DNA from: Bradyrhizobium sp. WSM471
Lineage (GTDB): Bacteria > Pseudomonadota > Alphaproteobacteria > Rhizobiales > Xanthobacteraceae
Assembly: GCF_000244915.1 (NCBI RefSeq)
Contig: NZ_CM001442.1
Span: 5,828,001 to 5,892,000, forward strand
Direction of reading: 5' to 3'
Length of the DNA: 64,000 nucleotides
Part shown: piece by piece, positions 62,965 to 64,000 of the stretch
How positions within the stretch are numbered: the stretch's first letter is position 1
Layout: every line of letters starts with the position of its first letter
Program-made: the position numbers and the translations under genes
Notes under the pieces: generated by a model
What the model was told of the DNA's origin: nothing
What the model saw: only the letters and a program-made list of their open reading frames with translations
Databases searched by the model: none

Positions 62965-63188
62965 AGTCTTCGTGCCGTCAGAGCTTGTCGACGTCATACG
63001 CGAAGGTCTTGGTGTCGAACGAAGCATATTGGCGGTGCTGCACTTTGATTGCGGTCACGTCGGCACTACAGTCACGCCGACTAAATTGCAGCCGTGCGCT
63101 CTGAAAGCGTGAATGTTCTGCAATTGGTCCCACCTACATTGACATCAGTGTGACAGCCGGGGATTTTTACATTGCTGGCGAATCAGCG

Positions 63189-64000
63189 ATGGCCTCAAGC
63201 CGAGTACCTCTTGGACAACTCCCAGTGCTTTCGAGACTGATATCGTTGCTGCGCCGCATCCCCGCGGTGAAATGGGCGTTCACGCGGCTTCGGCCCGCGC
63301 CGCACGGCGGCGGCATCGACGTCGCGCCTGATACCGCAGACGCCTCACCCGCCCTCGTTGCCGACATTGCAGAAGCCGCGGAGGTTCTCGACACCAGCAT
63401 CAGCGCGGATACGTTGAACTGCGACGCAGCAGTCGCGGCTTCAGCCGAAGACGACAGTGCCAGCCCTGTCATCGCGGAGAGCCCGTCGGAAGCGCCAGCC
63501 GATATCAGCGGCAGCGACGATTCATCCCGGGAGACGTTGACGGAAGTCGAGCCGGTCGTCGTGGAGGAAGCTTCGGTCACGACCATCGACGTCGAGCGCG
63601 AGTCGGCCGACCTCCCCGAAATCATCGTCAACAGCGGTCCATCTTCCGAACTCGTGGACGACGTTGAGCCCGTTATCGCGGAGAAGGCGTCTCCGGTCGA
63701 TGTCGAGGTCGCTCCGGTTGACGCCATCGCTCTCGTCGTCAGCGTGGATACTCGCTCGATTCTTGAGGACACGTGTATCGCGTTCGCCGACCGCGACATC
63801 TCGCCAGAGCATGTCCCCGAGGATAGCATCGACAGCAATCCCTGCCCCGGTGCCGCGGAAGTCGTCGTCGCCGACACGCCCAGCGTCGTCACGGATGTTG
63901 CGCCGGAGCCGGCCCTCGAGGCTCCCGCTCCGGAGATCACCAGCGCGCCGAAGACCCGTGCAAAGATCGTAGAACCCGCCGACCGTGCCGCGCTGATCCG
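63189..64000 (+). CDS. Acidic, low-complexity protein (N-terminal 270 residues, cut by window edge)
   Basis: The reading frame is open from ATG 63189 to the window end; a GTG at 63150 is an alternative. After a basic N-terminus (PVLSRLISLLRRIPAVKWAF) it becomes strongly acidic and Val/Asp/Glu/Pro-rich, with irregular VEPVVVEEA-type repeats and almost no aromatic residues. The last visible residues (RAKIVEPADRAALIR) look like a return to a folded domain, so the protein probably continues with one. The same stretch is open on the other strand as a Ser/Thr-rich frame, which I regard as a shadow. Function unknown. Confidence 0.5.
   Translation, partial: MASSRVPLGQLPVLSRLISLLRRIPAVKWAFTRLRPAPHGGGIDVAPDTADASPALVADIAEAAEVLDTSISADTLNCDAAVAASAEDDSASPVIAESPSEAPADISGSDDSSRETLTEVEPVVVEEASVTTIDVERESADLPEIIVNSGPSSELVDDVEPVIAEKASPVDVEVAPVDAIALVVSVDTRSILEDTCIAFADRDISPEHVPEDSIDSNPCPGAAEVVVADTPSVVTDVAPEPALEAPAPEITSAPKTRAKIVEPADRAALI

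Noticed and set aside
63167..63940. Ser/Thr-rich 257-codon frame on the minus strand
   Set aside because: It is the complement of the acidic repeat region and consists almost only of Ser, Thr, Ala and Gly; the plus frame has a mixed N-terminus and an ordinary-looking end.
1..64000. CRISPR arrays, tRNA or rRNA genes, insertion sequences, prophage genes
   Set aside because: Looked for by eye; no regularly spaced repeats of suitable length, no tRNA-like cloverleaf noticed and no transposase or integrase reading frame.

Overview
The window looks like a chromosomal segment of a Bradyrhizobium-type alphaproteobacterium (Nitrobacteraceae). It is uniformly GC-rich, carries the short palindromic repeats typical of that genus (about 2.4, 13.7, 28.7, 36.6, 53.2 and 56.7 kb), and has many small secreted or hypothetical proteins of a familiar bradyrhizobial kind. 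No rRNA, tRNA, CRISPR array, transposase or prophage was seen. Taxonomic assignment is inference from memory of such genomes, not from a search.

Left part (1 to about 17.3 kb) is mostly housekeeping and stress: the end of a purine-catabolism operon (uraD, puuE and a DUF3830 gene); small secreted proteins; a long non-coding repeat-like element at about 2.58-3.21 kb; a CLC anion channel with a class II aldolase; MarC; a YciF-type ferritin-like protein; an Hsp20-Lon heat-shock pair; HU; a thiolase; a Tat-exported GH1 glycosidase; and several short conserved ORFs.

The core (about 17.5 to 49.4 kb) reads as one functional island for lanthanide- and PQQ-dependent alcohol oxidation. It contains, in order: a TonB-dependent receptor; a divergent histidine kinase/response regulator pair; S-formylglutathione hydrolase; a lut-like ABC operon with overlapping start/stop codons (binding protein, beta-propeller, ATPase, permease, exported helper); the PQQ-associated CXXCW protein, XoxJ-like binding protein, zinc metallohydrolase and SoxYZ-like carrier; a second, SsuABC-like ABC system; an outer-membrane barrel gene; a stand-alone 26-residue pqqA; a lanmodulin gene (four EF hands with the 24/25/24 spacing of LanM); a first quinoprotein dehydrogenase with its cytochrome c and XoxJ; an AraC-type regulator; and then xoxF, xoxG, glutathione-dependent formaldehyde dehydrogenase and gfa. 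The proposed flow is: lanthanide uptake across outer and inner membranes, periplasmic buffering by LanM, PQQ-lanthanide dehydrogenases oxidising methanol or other alcohols, electrons to cytochrome c, and formaldehyde cleared by the glutathione route (gfa, frmA, fghA) to formate.

Right part (about 50 to 64 kb): a Tat-exported molybdenum hydroxylase pair; a third PQQ dehydrogenase that has the lanthanide-type Asp-x-Asp signature but lacks the vicinal cysteine pair, transcribed together with a Rieske 2Fe-2S protein; a group III truncated haemoglobin; 3-hydroxyacyl-CoA dehydrogenase; an FAD-linked 2-hydroxyacid dehydrogenase; a hisC-type aminotransferase; a tungstate permease and tungstate-binding protein that face each other and overlap tail to tail with no ATPase gene nearby; and an acidic low-complexity protein cut by the window end. 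The genes for PQQ synthesis other than pqqA (pqqBCDE) are not in the window.
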